Assembly: GCA_016235045.1 (NCBI GenBank)
Contig: JACRME010000008.1
Span: forward strand, 310,001-374,000
DNA length: 64,000 nt
Origin: Nitrosomonadales bacterium
Lineage (GTDB): Bacteria > Pseudomonadota > Gammaproteobacteria > Burkholderiales > Gallionellaceae
Direction: 5' to 3'
Below, piece after piece: positions 45,873 through 55,981 of this stretch (positions are counted from its first letter, which is position 1; each line of letters begins with the position of its first letter). Both the position numbers and the translations under genes were made by a program. The notes below the pieces were generated by a model. The model did no database searches. It saw only the letters and a program-made list of their open reading frames with translations, and was not told the origin of the DNA.

Positions 45873-46565
45873 ATGATCCCGCTACTGCATAACTTGTCTT
45901 TCCCTGCGGTCACGCAAGCCCTGCGTTCACCCAACGGATTGCTCGCCGCGGGCGGCGACCTTTCGACTGCGCGCCTGCTGGAAGCCTATCGGCACGGAAT
46001 ATTTCCGTGGTTCAGCGCGGGCGAACCCATCCTGTGGTGGAGTCCGGATCCGCGCATGGTGCTGTTTCCAAATGAATTCAAGGTTTCGCACTCGTTGCGC
46101 AAGACCCTGCGCCACGGCCGCCACCAGGTTCGCGTCGACAGCGCGTTCGAGCAGGTGATGCGCGCCTGCGCCGCGCCGCGCGAAGGAGCCAACGGCACCT
46201 GGATTCACGAAGAAATGATCGCGGCCTATTGCGAACTGCACCGCCTGGGCTACGCGCATTCGGTGGAAACGTGGATGGACGGCGAACTCGTCGGGGGACT
46301 GTACGGAATGGCGCTGGGCAGGATGTTCTACGGCGAATCCATGTTCAGCCGCAAAACGGACGCGTCCAAGATCGCACTCGCCCACCTCGCCGCACAGCTT
46401 GGCCGATGGAATTTCGGCATGATCGACTGTCAAATGAATACGCCCCATCTGGCCTCGCTCGGCGCACGCGAGATTCCGCGCAAGGAATTCATCGCCCGCC
46501 TGCAAGACTTGATAAACTGTAGCCCTGTACCCGCCTGGCGATTCGAAGAAGACCTGTTCACATGA
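45873..46565 (+). CDS. aat: leucyl/phenylalanyl-tRNA--protein transferase
   Basis: 230 residues. [46 protein letters not shown] is the family core at about 12-60, then [29 protein letters not shown] and [20 protein letters not shown]. It adds Leu or Phe to N-terminal Arg/Lys for the N-end rule. Its stop overlaps the bpt start (ATG 46562), forming an operon with bpt, a membrane protein and pyrD. Confidence 0.96.
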   Translation: MIPLLHNLSFPAVTQALRSPNGLLAAGGDLSTARLLEAYRHGIFPWFSAGEPILWWSPDPRMVLFPNEFKVSHSLRKTLRHGRHQVRVDSAFEQVMRACAAPREGANGTWIHEEMIAAYCELHRLGYAHSVETWMDGELVGGLYGMALGRMFYGESMFSRKTDASKIALAHLAAQLGRWNFGMIDCQMNTPHLASLGAREIPRKEFIARLQDLINCSPVPAWRFEEDLFT

Positions 46566-47299
46566 GCCTGCTCAACGACATCCCGCTTTCCGCATTGCAC
46601 CTCTACCTGACGGCCCCCTATCCGTGCAGTTATCTGGAGGGGGCGGAGGCGCGTTCGCAAGTCGCCACGCCCAGCATGCTCATCACCACGCCGGTCTACT
46701 CCGAACTGGTGCGCCACGGTTTTCGCCGCAGCGGCACCTTCACCTACCGCCCGCATTGCGATACCTGCCGCCAATGCGTGCCGGTGCGCGTGGTGGTCAA
46801 CGACTTCCATTCGACGCGCTCGCAGCGCCGCAGTTGCAAACAGCACTACGACCTGAATGCGACGCTGCATACACTGCAGGACAAGCCGGAATACTTCGCG
46901 CTGTACCACCGCTATCAGGAAGCGCGTCACCGCGACGGCGGCATGGACGACGACAGCCCCGAGCAATACCGCAATTTCCTTTTGCAAAGCCATGTGGACA
47001 CGATGCTGGTGGAATTCCGCGAAAACGGCGTATTGCGCATGGTGAGCGTGGTTGACGTGCTGCAGGACGGGCTGTCCGCGGTTTACACCTTCTACGAGCC
47101 CGATGCACCGCAGGCGAGCTTCGGCACCTACAACGTGTTGTGGCAAATCGAGTTGTGCCGGAAATTGCAGCTACCCTATCTCTATCTCGGCTACTGGATC
47201 GCCGACAGCCGCAAGATGGCCTACAAGGCCCGGTTCCAACCATTGCAGGGCCTGCAGGATGGCGTGTGGCATCCGATCTTGCAGAAAGACGCTGCATGA
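46562..47299 (+). CDS. bpt: aspartate/glutamate leucyltransferase (Bpt)
   Basis: 245 residues. [12 protein letters not shown] binds zinc, with later [11 protein letters not shown] and [20 protein letters not shown]. Bacterial Ate-like protein transferring Leu to N-terminal Asp/Glu. Overlaps aat upstream and the membrane-protein gene downstream (ATGA), so coupled translation. The adaptor ClpS that would use both products is not in the window. Confidence 0.95.
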   Translation: MSLLNDIPLSALHLYLTAPYPCSYLEGAEARSQVATPSMLITTPVYSELVRHGFRRSGTFTYRPHCDTCRQCVPVRVVVNDFHSTRSQRRSCKQHYDLNATLHTLQDKPEYFALYHRYQEARHRDGGMDDDSPEQYRNFLLQSHVDTMLVEFRENGVLRMVSVVDVLQDGLSAVYTFYEPDAPQASFGTYNVLWQIELCRKLQLPYLYLGYWIADSRKMAYKARFQPLQGLQDGVWHPILQKDAA

Positions 47300-48177
47300 G
47301 GAACCGCCTTACCGCTTTCGCCGTCGCCCTGCTGCTCCTGCCCCCCCTGGGCATCACGCTGGCGGGACAGGAATTGGATAGCGCTTCCGCCCTCGCCGGC
47401 GACCTCTGGCTGCCGGCACTGTTCGCCGCAGGCGCCGTGCTCGCTTTCGGTTTCCTGCTCGACCTGCTCACTTTCCGGCGCACCGGCCACAGCCTGCTGC
47501 GTTCGCAACGCAGCTACCTGCTCTGGAACGGCGCCGCAGGCGCGGCCACGGGCATGCTGCTCGCCTACCTGAACCTGTTCGCGGGCACCTGGTTCACCCC
47601 GGCGGGTTCGGACACCCAGGCGCTATTGCTGGCCGCGCTCTGCGGAACAGCACTGCTGCCGGCCATCCTGGTCGCGCGCCTGTGGCTGGCCGGATTGCCC
47701 GGGCTGGTCAAGTTGAGTACGCGCAAGTTCGCCTTACCCGAACCCCCGGCAGAAACCGCGGCGCTGCTTCTGGTGCTGGCAGCGCTGACAGGATTGATCG
47801 CAGGTCCGATCTGGATAGACCGCCTGGGCTGGCTGCTCTGGCTGTCGCCGTTGCTGCTGCTCGCCGCGCTGCAATTGCTGTGGCACGAAAGCACCGTCTT
47901 TTCCGGCCTCGCACAAGGCGACTGGAGCCGCCTGCTGTTCGGCGCCATCTCCGGCATCGCCGTCGGCGGCTTCGCGCTGGCGGCTTATCGTTTGGGCGGC
48001 GGCACGATCCATCTCGACGCCAACACCTGGCAACTGATCGCCGGTCTGTCCATATTCGGCCTGCTCTGCCTGCAGATCGGCGACATCGTCGCCGAACACT
48101 GGCGCGGCAAACAACGCGGCGAAGTATTCAAGAAAAAACCGTTCCCCGTTTCCGTCGTCTCGAAGAAAGACCAGTAA
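47296..48177 (+). CDS. polytopic inner-membrane protein of unknown function
   Basis: 293 residues with seven to nine hydrophobic segments, for instance [72 protein letters not shown] and [16 protein letters not shown]. It ends with a basic tail ([16 protein letters not shown]). No family recognised. It shares its start with the bpt stop (ATGA) and its stop with the pyrD start (TAATG), so it is part of the operon. Confidence 0.8.
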   Translation: MRNRLTAFAVALLLLPPLGITLAGQELDSASALAGDLWLPALFAAGAVLAFGFLLDLLTFRRTGHSLLRSQRSYLLWNGAAGAATGMLLAYLNLFAGTWFTPAGSDTQALLLAALCGTALLPAILVARLWLAGLPGLVKLSTRKFALPEPPAETAALLLVLAALTGLIAGPIWIDRLGWLLWLSPLLLLAALQLLWHESTVFSGLAQGDWSRLLFGAISGIAVGGFALAAYRLGGGTIHLDANTWQLIAGLSIFGLLCLQIGDIVAEHWRGKQRGEVFKKKPFPVSVVSKKDQ

Positions 48178-49199
48178 TGTCCATGTTCCAGTTGTTCCGC
48201 CCCGCCCTGTTTGCGCTCGACCCCGAGGCCGCCCACCACGCCACCATCGAAGGCCTGAAGACCGCCAACTGCCTCGGCATGACCACGCTGATGTTCAAAC
48301 GCCCGGCGGACGACCCGCGCACCGTGATGGGCCTGACCTTCCCGAATCCGGTCGGGTTGGCGGCGGGCCTCGACAAGAACGGCGAAGTGATCGACGCGTT
48401 GGCCGCCTTCGGTTTCGGCTTCATCGAGATCGGCACCGTCACCCCGCGCGCGCAACCCGGCAACCCCAAGCCGCGTATGTTCCGCCTACCCGAAGCGCAG
48501 GGCATCATCAACCGCATGGGCTTCAACAACGACGGCGTGGACGCGTTGGTCGCAAACGTGAAGCGCTCCAAGTTCAAAGGCATCCTCGGCATCAACATCG
48601 GCAAGAATGCCGACACCCCGATTGAAAAAGCGGCAGACGATTACCTCATCGGCCTGCGCAAGGTGTACGAGCATGCCAGCTACGTCACCATCAACATCTC
48701 CTCGCCAAACACCAGGAACCTGCGCCAGTTGCAGGGCGGCGACGAACTGGATGCGCTGCTGGCACAACTGAAAGCCGAGCAGGAAAAACTCGCGCAACAG
48801 CACAGCAAGTACGTGCCGCTGGCCGTGAAAATCGCCCCCGACCTCGACGCAAATCAAATCAAGAGCATTGCAGCACTGCTCATCAAACACCGCATCGACG
48901 GCGTGATCGCCACCAACACGACGTTATCGCGCGAAGGTGTGGAAGGATTTCCGCACGGCAATGAGGCAGGCGGCCTGAGCGGCGCACCCGTGCGCGACAA
49001 GTCCACCGCTGTCATCCGCCAACTCGCCGCCGAATTGCATGGCGCACTGCCCATCATCGGTGTGGGTGGCATTCTCACGGGAGCGGATGCCGTGGAAAAA
49101 ATGCAGGCAGGAGCGGCGCTGGTGCAGGTTTACAGCGGGCTGGTGTATCGCGGGCAGGAACTGGTGACGGAGTGTGCGACCGCGCTCAAGGCCAAATAG
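48177..49199 (+). CDS. pyrD: dihydroorotate dehydrogenase (quinone), class 2
   Basis: 340 residues. The N-terminal helix (about 1-40) marks the membrane-bound class 2 enzyme. [65 protein letters not shown] and [11 protein letters not shown] line the FMN site. It oxidises dihydroorotate with ubiquinone in pyrimidine synthesis. The ATG overlaps the stop of the membrane protein gene. Confidence 0.97.
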   Translation: MSMFQLFRPALFALDPEAAHHATIEGLKTANCLGMTTLMFKRPADDPRTVMGLTFPNPVGLAAGLDKNGEVIDALAAFGFGFIEIGTVTPRAQPGNPKPRMFRLPEAQGIINRMGFNNDGVDALVANVKRSKFKGILGINIGKNADTPIEKAADDYLIGLRKVYEHASYVTINISSPNTRNLRQLQGGDELDALLAQLKAEQEKLAQQHSKYVPLAVKIAPDLDANQIKSIAALLIKHRIDGVIATNTTLSREGVEGFPHGNEAGGLSGAPVRDKSTAVIRQLAAELHGALPIIGVGGILTGADAVEKMQAGAALVQVYSGLVYRGQELVTECATALKAK

Positions 49200-49298
49200 C
49201 ACGGCGGAAGCGCCTGTTGAATAACCGCGCCATGTCCCTTATAGTGCGCCAGCAGTGGCAGTAATTTCCACCTCAACCCAACAGCAAGGCGGTGCAAC

Positions 49299-49520
49299 AT
49301 GACTCATTCGCGCATCACACTGGACACCGGCAAACGCGGCGGTCGCCCCTGCATCCGCAACTTGCGCATCAGCGTCTATGATGTGCTGGACATGCTGGCC
49401 GAAGGCATGAGCGAAGCGGACATCATCGAAGACTTCCCCGAACTCGAAATCGCCGACATCCGCGCCTGCCTCGCTTTTGCCGCAGACCGTGAACACAGCC
49501 TTTACACCGTGGCGGTGTGA
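49299..49520 (+). CDS. DUF433 antitoxin
   Basis: 73 residues. The DUF433 motif is clear: GGRPCIRNLRISVYDVLDMLAEGMSEADIIEDFPELEIADIRACLAFA, a winged DNA-binding-like fold. AAGGCGGTG lies before the ATG. Its stop overlaps the start of the DUF5615 toxin gene (TGATG). Known as an antitoxin-type partner; autoregulation is expected but not seen directly. Confidence 0.92.
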   Translation: MTHSRITLDTGKRGGRPCIRNLRISVYDVLDMLAEGMSEADIIEDFPELEIADIRACLAFAADREHSLYTVAV

Positions 49521-49867
49521 TGAAGCTGCTACTCGATGAGAATCTGTCGAGGCGCATCGTCCCATTTCTTCAAACCGCATTCCCCGGCTCCTCGCAAGTC
49601 GCCCTGCTTAATCTCGAGGGCGCAACGGACACGGAAATCTGGCAATACGCAAAAACAAACGATTTCGTGATCGTCAGCCGCGATTCTGATTTTCAGGAAC
49701 GCTCACTTGTCTCCGGACATCCTCCGCAAGTGGTCTGGCTCAAGATCCCGAACCGTTCAAAAACGGTCGTCCTCAACATCCTGCTCGATCATCACGTAGA
49801 AATCGAACAAGCCCTGATCGGGCAGAACCATGCGTGCGTGGAAATAAGTCCGGCCAGATTGAAGTAG
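49520..49867 (+). CDS. DUF5615 PIN-like toxin
   Basis: 115 residues. MKLLLDENLSRRIVPFLQ, the acidic DSDF motif (VIVSRDSDFQERS) and the VWLKIPNRS strand are the DUF5615/Mut7-C-like PIN core; the family acts as an RNase toxin. All acidic residues look intact. It starts at the ATG overlapping the antitoxin stop, so antitoxin and toxin are made in order. Confidence 0.9.
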   Translation: MKLLLDENLSRRIVPFLQTAFPGSSQVALLNLEGATDTEIWQYAKTNDFVIVSRDSDFQERSLVSGHPPQVVWLKIPNRSKTVVLNILLDHHVEIEQALIGQNHACVEISPARLK

Positions 49868-49897
49868 TTCGAACTTGGTACCTTAATTTTTCCGTTC

Positions 49898-50809
49898 CTA
49901 CCGAATCGTGAATTTGCTGTGTGCAAGACGCTTCCAGACGCGCTCAAGACCGAGCCACTTGAGCATCGATCGTGCTCGACGCAGCCAAGTTGCGCGTCTG
50001 GCGAGTTTGTTGAGCGCTGGAACAACTCGATCAGGAGGCAACCGAACAACGAGTTCTTGCATGAATTTATTTGTTGAGCCGCGCCGCCCCCTTGTATCCT
50101 CAATACCTGGAACACGTTGGAAGGCATCACCCCATTCCTTGACCAAGCTGTCTGGAATCTCCATGCGGCGATGGCAGAATCTAAGTGCATCGGCCACCTC
50201 TCTCTGGCGAGCCGTACAACGCGCCTCCGTAGCCCGCCGAACATACCAAGCGAGCATATCGGCCGTCTGCAAGGGTACTACTTCGTTGTCACTCGCGAAA
50301 CGCGGCGGGCCTCCGAGTACGTCTGCCAGCATCGAGTCCATGTGCTTCAAGGGCACGTACCAGAGCGCCGCATCTGTCCCCACCTTCCCCTGTTCATCAA
50401 AGAATAGTTCAACAGGCCCTCTAAGATTCTCTTCAAGAACCGTCCGTGCCACGCCATACATGATTCCCACAAAGCACGAAAAATACGGGTGTCGCAGGTC
50501 GTAAGGCGCACGACCACGCAACTCCTCATTGTGAACCGCCCGGCTAATGCTGCACTCGATGGATAGCGGCTTGTACTTCGCCAAGACGGCAACTAAAGAA
50601 TCAATCTTCGCCTCTCGTGCCTCTTCCGACCACCCCTGAAAGCAAGTGATCATGTGTAACGACGCTATTACTGGAGGACGCGCGAGCTCCGTCGTCCAAT
50701 CCTCAGTCAGTCGCCCCCATGCCTCCGCACTCTGTATGTATCCGGCCAAGACAAGTCGCTTATCGGTGCGAGCGTCACTCGCAGAGTCATCGACATAAAC
50801 TTCAAGCAT
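49898..50809 (-). CDS. DUF3800 domain protein
   Basis: 303 residues from the ATG of MLEVYVDDS; AGGGGGC lies just before it, whereas the earlier in-frame ATG has none. MLEVYVDDSASD and FFDEQGKVGTDA resemble the acidic first and second motifs of the DUF3800 RNase H-like family; EVVPLQTADMLAWYVRRATE is the family's C-terminal helix motif. DUF3800 proteins are found in defence islands and near mobile DNA; their function is not established. Convergent with the toxin gene. The C-terminal region (about 255-303) is basic. Confidence 0.8.
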   Translation of the reverse strand: MLEVYVDDSASDARTDKRLVLAGYIQSAEAWGRLTEDWTTELARPPVIASLHMITCFQGWSEEAREAKIDSLVAVLAKYKPLSIECSISRAVHNEELRGRAPYDLRHPYFSCFVGIMYGVARTVLEENLRGPVELFFDEQGKVGTDAALWYVPLKHMDSMLADVLGGPPRFASDNEVVPLQTADMLAWYVRRATEARCTARQREVADALRFCHRRMEIPDSLVKEWGDAFQRVPGIEDTRGRRGSTNKFMQELVVRLPPDRVVPALNKLARRATWLRRARSMLKWLGLERVWKRLAHSKFTIR

Positions 50810-51015
50810 ACGCCCCCTGATATGCCCCGCGTTGGAGCGAATTCGCACGGAACACATGTTCGTTCAGTCGCCGAATTGATGCAAGCAAACACAACCTCAG
50901 CTCGTGGGGCGGGTTAGTCTTGGGTGTGCACGTTCATGTGCCCCACACTACGTCAAACAACGCTCTTCCTCGTTTTTACACCTTTTTTATCCCCACGCTG
51001 GAATAATCCAGCCGC

Positions 51016-52533
51016 ATGAAGTCCTTCCACCCTTTTGCCGCAACGACTCAGCCGCGTACTCTCACTGCGCGTACGATGTGGGTCATTGCCGCCAGCAGCC
51101 TCGCCACGCTGCTGGCTTGGCCCTGGCGCGATCTGCTCGACCCGGCCAACACGGCGATGCTGTATCTGCTGGCGGTGGCCGTGGTGGCGGCGCGTGCGGG
51201 CAAGGGGGCGGCCATTGCGGCGGCGCTGCTCGGTTCGGCGCTGCTCGACTTTTTCTTTATCTACCCTCATTTCACTTTCACCATCGGCGATGCGCAGCAC
51301 ATCGTGACGGTGGGAGTGATGCTGGCGGTGGCGTTCATCATCGGCAACCTGACGTTGGGTCTGCAACGCGAGAAGGACGCCGCGCTGGAGCGCGAGCGGC
51401 AGTCGCGCGCGCTGTACCAGCTCGCCAGCCGGCTGGCGGGCGCGGTGACGCTGGAGCAGGTAGACGAGCTGACGAGCAGTTTTCTGCACGAGACACAGTC
51501 TTGCCAGGGCAAGTTGCTGCTGCGCCACGGCAAAGAGGTGCTGCCCGTGACGAAAGATCAGCAGCCGCTGTCCGGCAAACCCTATTACGCGGCGCAGGCT
51601 GCGCTGCGCCAGGGCGCGGCTCAGGCCACGCTGGACGAGCCGATGCAGTGGCTGTTCCTGCCGCTGCACGGAGCGACCTATGTGCGCGGTGTGCTGGCGC
51701 TGTCCGCTTCCGGCAGCGACTTGCTGAACAACGAACGCCTCCCCCTGTTCGAGGCCATTGCCGCGCTGCTCGCCGCTTCGGTGGAGCGCCTGCATTTCGT
51801 CGAGGTGGCGCAGCGCGCGCAATTGCAGATGACCGACGAACGCTTGCGCAGCAGCATTCTCTCCGCGCTGTCGCACGACATCCGCACGCCGCTCACCGTG
51901 CTGTACGGCATGGCCGACACGCTGGCGCAATCGGCGTTGCCCAAGGCTTTGCACGAGATGGCGGACGCGATGCGCCAGCAGACGCTGCGCCTGAACAGCA
52001 TGGTGTCCAACCTGCTGGACATGGCTAGGTTGCGCGCGGGCGACATCCGCCTCAACCTCGAATGGCAGCCGGTGGAGGAAGTAATCGGCGCGAGCATCAA
52101 GTTGCTCGGCCCGGCGCTGGCGCAGCATCCGGTGAGCGTTGCGTTGCCGCCCGATATGCCGCTGCTGCATTTCGACGCGGTACTGATGGAGCGTGTGTTG
52201 TGCAACCTGCTGGAGAACGCTGTCAAATACGCGCCGCCCGGCTCACCCATCCGCATCGCGGCGCGCACCGACAAGAAGTTCGCGCACCTTTCGGTGTGCA
52301 ACGACGGCTCGCAGTTCCCGCCCGACCGTCTGGAAGATCTGTTCGAGTTGTTCGAGCGCGGCGATGCCGAATCGAACATACCCGGCGTGGGGCTGGGGCT
52401 CGCCATCTGCCGCAGCATCGTGACCGCGCACGGCGGCAGCATCCATGCCGACAACGACAATGGTGCCTGCGTGACCTTCACGCTACCCTTGGGTGCCCCC
52501 CCCACTATCGAGCCGGAGGATGAGCATGAGTGA
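51016..52533 (+). CDS. KdpD-like sensor histidine kinase lacking the N-terminal KdpD/USP half
   Basis: 505 residues; full-length KdpD has about 900. It starts at the membrane region (DUF4118, about 20-110, four segments), followed by a GAF-like part (about 130-270), HisKA with SALSHDIRTPLTVLYG (His287), and HATPase motifs NLLENAVKYAPPG and GVGLGLAI. The N-terminal ATP-binding sensor region is not encoded upstream: 50810-51015 has no such open frame. It forms an operon with kdpE. No kdpFABC lies in the window, and kup follows, so it may control a potassium or stress response through KdpE; this is inference. Confidence 0.9.
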   Translation: MKSFHPFAATTQPRTLTARTMWVIAASSLATLLAWPWRDLLDPANTAMLYLLAVAVVAARAGKGAAIAAALLGSALLDFFFIYPHFTFTIGDAQHIVTVGVMLAVAFIIGNLTLGLQREKDAALERERQSRALYQLASRLAGAVTLEQVDELTSSFLHETQSCQGKLLLRHGKEVLPVTKDQQPLSGKPYYAAQAALRQGAAQATLDEPMQWLFLPLHGATYVRGVLALSASGSDLLNNERLPLFEAIAALLAASVERLHFVEVAQRAQLQMTDERLRSSILSALSHDIRTPLTVLYGMADTLAQSALPKALHEMADAMRQQTLRLNSMVSNLLDMARLRAGDIRLNLEWQPVEEVIGASIKLLGPALAQHPVSVALPPDMPLLHFDAVLMERVLCNLLENAVKYAPPGSPIRIAARTDKKFAHLSVCNDGSQFPPDRLEDLFELFERGDAESNIPGVGLGLAICRSIVTAHGGSIHADNDNGACVTFTLPLGAPPTIEPEDEHE

Positions 52534-53212
52534 ACCCACCATCCTGCTGATCGAGGACGAGGCACTGATACGCCGCCTGGTGCGCGGCGCGCTGGAAGAG
52601 GAAGGCTACCGCGTGTTGGAGACCGGCACGCTGAAAGAGGGATTGGCGCAACTGCATGCCGAAACCGTGCAACTGCTCCTCCTCGACCTCGGCCTGCCCG
52701 ACGGCGACGGCATCGCCTTCATCCGCGAGTTGCGCACACAGTTCGCACTGCCGGTGCTGGTGCTCTCCGCGCGCTCGGCGGAGGGCGAGAAGATACGCGC
52801 GCTGGATGCCGGGGCGGACGACTACCTGACCAAGCCTTATTCCAGCGGCGAACTGCTGGCGCGCGTGCGCGCGCAACTGCGCCGCAGTCCGACCGAAAGT
52901 GAATCAACCGGGACGCTGCTGAGCTTCGGCAATGTGGTGGTCGATCTCGCCCAGCGCAACGTCACGCGCGGCGGCGAGCCCGTGCGCCTCACCCCCATCG
53001 AATACCGGCTGCTGTGCGCCATGCTGGCCTCGCCCGGCAAAGTGCTGACCTACCGCCACCTGCTGCGCGCGGTGTGGGGCAACGCCTTCGTCGAGAGCAA
53101 CCATTACCTGCGCATTTATGTGAGCCACCTGCGGCAGAAGCTGGAAGACGACCCGGCGCAGCCGAAACATTTTTTGACGGAGACCGGGGTGGGATACCGG
53201 TTTCAAATTTGA
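52526..53212 (+). CDS. kdpE: response regulator KdpE
   Basis: 228 residues. Receiver domain with phosphoacceptor Asp54 in LLLLDLGLPDGDG, then an OmpR/PhoB winged helix (VRLTPIEYRLLCAMLASPGKVLTYRHLLRAVWG). The ATG at 52526 is chosen because GGAGG lies 6 bases ahead and it overlaps the kinase stop; the in-frame ATG at 52520 has the ribosome site directly on it. Product identity rests on closeness to KdpE and on the KdpD-like partner. Confidence 0.93.
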   Translation: MSEPTILLIEDEALIRRLVRGALEEEGYRVLETGTLKEGLAQLHAETVQLLLLDLGLPDGDGIAFIRELRTQFALPVLVLSARSAEGEKIRALDAGADDYLTKPYSSGELLARVRAQLRRSPTESESTGTLLSFGNVVVDLAQRNVTRGGEPVRLTPIEYRLLCAMLASPGKVLTYRHLLRAVWGNAFVESNHYLRIYVSHLRQKLEDDPAQPKHFLTETGVGYRFQI

Positions 53213-53289
53213 AGGCATCCCACTTGCAACGCCGTCATTGGTGAAACTACTAGCCATTCGACTAAGCGCGATGAAACATGCGCAAGTCG

Positions 53290-53425
53290 CTGGTTATCCG
53301 GCGCAGGCCGGAATCCAGTTGACGGAATATTTCTCACGCATGCGGGACAACAACAAGGTTTTGTCCGCTTCGCGGAGTTTTTTTATTGCTGGATACCGGC
53401 CTACGCCGGTATGACGGCTTGATGG
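53290..53425. repeat. Intergenic inverted repeat between kdpE and kup
   Basis: CTGGTTATCCGGCGCAGGCC (left) faces GGATACCGGCCTACGCCGGT (right) across about 100 bases, a common class of CTGGAT-CCGGC palindromic intergenic elements in this group. The centre includes a T-rich run after GCGGAG, which could act as terminator. The remaining gap 53213-53453 has no gene. Confidence 0.75.
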
Positions 53426-53453
53426 ACAATCTGGAATAAAGGGAGACCGCAAC

Positions 53454-55322
53454 ATGACCCAGGCAAATCAATCCTCCACCGGCATGCTGGCCCTCGCCGC
53501 GCTCGGCGTGGTCTACGGCGACATCGGCACCAGCCCGCTGTATGCCTTCAAGGAAGCCTTCGCCGGAGCGCACGGCTTGGCCCCCACCGAACCCAATGTG
53601 CTGGCGACCCTCTCGGCGATGTTCTGGGCCATGATGCTCATCATCTCGCTCAAGTACGTGTGGGTCATGCTCAAGTTCGACAACGACGGCGAGGGCGGCG
53701 TGCTCGCCCTGACCGCCTTGGCGAACCGCTCGGCGCGTAGCGCCCCGCATTGGAAACTGGCGATCGCCACCGCCGGCATTTTCGCCGCCGCGCTGTTCTA
53801 CGGCGACGCGCTGATCACCCCGGCGATTTCCGTGCTCTCCGCCGTCGAGGGACTCAGCGTCGCCGCGCCCACGCTGGAACACCTGATCATTCCCGTCACC
53901 GTCGGTGTGCTCGTCGGCCTGTTCTTCATCCAGCGCCACGGCACCGGCAGCATGGGCAAACTGTTCGGCCCGGTCACGCTGCTGTGGTTCGCGGCGTTGG
54001 CCGTGCTCGGACTCGTCAGCATCGCGCAAACGCCGTCCGTCCTGTTCGCGCTCAACCCGATGCATGCCGTCCGCTTCGCCCTCGAGCATCCGGCCGCCAT
54101 GTTCCTGCTGCTGTCGGCGGTGTTCCTGGCGCTCACTGGCGGCGAGGCGCTGTATGCCGACATGGGACACTTCGGCGCCAGGCCGGTGCGGCTGGCGTGG
54201 TACGGGCTGGTGTGCCCGGCGTTGCTCATCAATTATTTCGGCCAGGGCGCGCTGGTGCTGCGCTCGGCGGAGGCCATCCAGAATCCGTTCTACCTGATGT
54301 CGCCGGAATGGTTCATGCTGCCGCTGGTGGCGCTGGCCACCGCCGCCACGGTGATCGCCTCGCAGGCCACCATCTCCGGCGCGTATTCCATCACCCTGCA
54401 GGCGATGCGCATGGGCTACCTGCCGCGCCTGTTCATCCAGCACACCTCCGATTCGCAACGCGGGCAGATCTACATTCCTGCGGTGAACTGGATGATGCTG
54501 GTCGGCGTGATCATCCTGGTGCTGGAGTTTGGCTCGTCCGGCGCGCTGGCGGCGGCCTACGGCATCGCCGTCTCGGGCACCATGATCATCACCACCCTGC
54601 TCACCGTGTTCGTCACACTGATGCTGCCGGGGCGCGCACGGTTGCCGCTGCTGCTTGCCCTAGCGGCATTCGCCCTGCTGGAATTGCTGTTCTTCGGCTC
54701 CAACCTGACCAAGGTGGTAAGCGGCGGCTGGATGCCGCTGGCGCTGGGCCTGGTGCTGTTCGTGCTGCTCTCCACCTGGAAGAAGGGCAGCACGCTGATC
54801 GCAGCGCAACGGCGCAAACTCGATATCCCGATGGCGCTGTTCATTTCCGGCACGCAGCCCGAGGTGCCGCGCGTGCCGGGCACCGCCGTCTACCTGACGG
54901 CCGACCCGACCATGGTGCCCAGCGCGCTGTTCCATAACCTCAAGCACTTCAAGGTGCTGCACGAGCAGACCTTGTTCGTGCATGTGGTGACCGCCGATAT
55001 GCCCTACATCGAACCGCAGCAGCGCCTGAAAGTCAGTCAACTCGCGCCCGGCATGTATGACATCGCCCTGCACTTCGGTTTCCGCCAGGAAGTGGATATC
55101 CCTGCGGCTTTGGAGGGATTGTCCGCGCACGGCGTGGAGTTGGAACCGATGGCAATGACCTACTTCATCGCCCGTTCCAACGTGGCGGACGGCCCCGGCG
55201 GCATGTCGGCCTGGCGCTGCGCGCTGTTCTCGTGGATGACGCGCCAGTCGGAGGGTGCGGCGAGCTTCTTCAACCTGCCCGCCAACCAGGTGGTCGAGCT
55301 CGGCACCAAGGTCATGTTGTAA
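53454..55322 (+). CDS. kup: low-affinity potassium transport protein Kup
   Basis: 622 residues. LGVVYGDIGTSPLYAFKEAF at about 17-36, twelve membrane segments, GGEALYADMGHFG and the cytoplasmic C-terminal domain (about 450-622) are typical. It carries K+ with H+. GGGAGA lies 7 bases before the ATG. It lies next to the KdpDE-like pair, which fits a potassium theme, and upstream of rnfA. Confidence 0.96.
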   Translation: MTQANQSSTGMLALAALGVVYGDIGTSPLYAFKEAFAGAHGLAPTEPNVLATLSAMFWAMMLIISLKYVWVMLKFDNDGEGGVLALTALANRSARSAPHWKLAIATAGIFAAALFYGDALITPAISVLSAVEGLSVAAPTLEHLIIPVTVGVLVGLFFIQRHGTGSMGKLFGPVTLLWFAALAVLGLVSIAQTPSVLFALNPMHAVRFALEHPAAMFLLLSAVFLALTGGEALYADMGHFGARPVRLAWYGLVCPALLINYFGQGALVLRSAEAIQNPFYLMSPEWFMLPLVALATAATVIASQATISGAYSITLQAMRMGYLPRLFIQHTSDSQRGQIYIPAVNWMMLVGVIILVLEFGSSGALAAAYGIAVSGTMIITTLLTVFVTLMLPGRARLPLLLALAAFALLELLFFGSNLTKVVSGGWMPLALGLVLFVLLSTWKKGSTLIAAQRRKLDIPMALFISGTQPEVPRVPGTAVYLTADPTMVPSALFHNLKHFKVLHEQTLFVHVVTADMPYIEPQQRLKVSQLAPGMYDIALHFGFRQEVDIPAALEGLSAHGVELEPMAMTYFIARSNVADGPGGMSAWRCALFSWMTRQSEGAASFFNLPANQVVELGTKVML

Positions 55323-55324
55323 AG

Positions 55325-55342
55325 GGTTATATCGATATAGCC
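55325..55342. promoter_or_regulatory. AT-rich palindrome between kup and rnfA
   Basis: GGTTATAT and ATATAGCC surround CG, an almost perfect 18-base palindrome just after the kup stop. A possible operator of the rnf operon, or weak terminator; no family consensus is recognised. Confidence 0.25.
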
Positions 55343-55405
55343 TTGCAGTGGTTGAACCTATATTAGAAACGGCGGATAATCCGCCGCTCTTGAGGAATCG
55401 CTGTA

Positions 55406-55981
55406 ATGACCGAATACTTGCTCATCCTCGTCAGCACGGTGCTGGTGAACAACATCGTGATGGTGAAGATACTGGGACTTTGCCCGTTCATGGGCGTGTC
55501 CAAAAAACTGGAGGCCGCTGTCGGCATGGGGGCCGCCACGACCTTCGTGCTGACGCTGGGTTCCGGCGCCAGTTACCTGATCCAGCATTACCTGCTCGGT
55601 CCCGATCTCGCTTACCTCACCACACTGTCATTCATCGTGGTCATCGCGGGCATCGTGCAATTCACCGAGATGGCGATCAAGAAGACCAGCCCCGAGCTGT
55701 ACCAGATCCTCGGCATCTACCTGCCGCTGATCACCACCAACTGCGCGGTGCTCGGCATCCCCCTGCTCAACGTGCAGGCCAAGCATGATTTCGTGCAGTC
55801 GCTGCTGTTCGGCTTCGGCGGTGCGGTCGGCTTCACGCTGGTGATGATCCTGTTCGCCGGCATGCGCGAACGCATGGAGGGCGCGGATGTGCCCGGCATC
55901 TTCAAGGGCTCGGCCATTGCCATGGTCACCGCCGGATTGATGAGTCTCTCGTTCATGGGATTCTCGGGCCTGGTGAAATGA
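55406..55981 (+). CDS. rnfA: Rnf electron transport complex subunit A
   Basis: 191 residues, six membrane segments ([22 protein letters not shown] near 10-30 to [17 protein letters not shown] and the final helix). GAGGAA lies 8 bases before ATG. Rnf couples ferredoxin and NAD to ion pumping across the membrane. Stop overlaps the rnfB start (ATGA) and the genes follow in the order rnfABCDGE. Confidence 0.97.
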   Translation: MTEYLLILVSTVLVNNIVMVKILGLCPFMGVSKKLEAAVGMGAATTFVLTLGSGASYLIQHYLLGPDLAYLTTLSFIVVIAGIVQFTEMAIKKTSPELYQILGIYLPLITTNCAVLGIPLLNVQAKHDFVQSLLFGFGGAVGFTLVMILFAGMRERMEGADVPGIFKGSAIAMVTAGLMSLSFMGFSGLVK

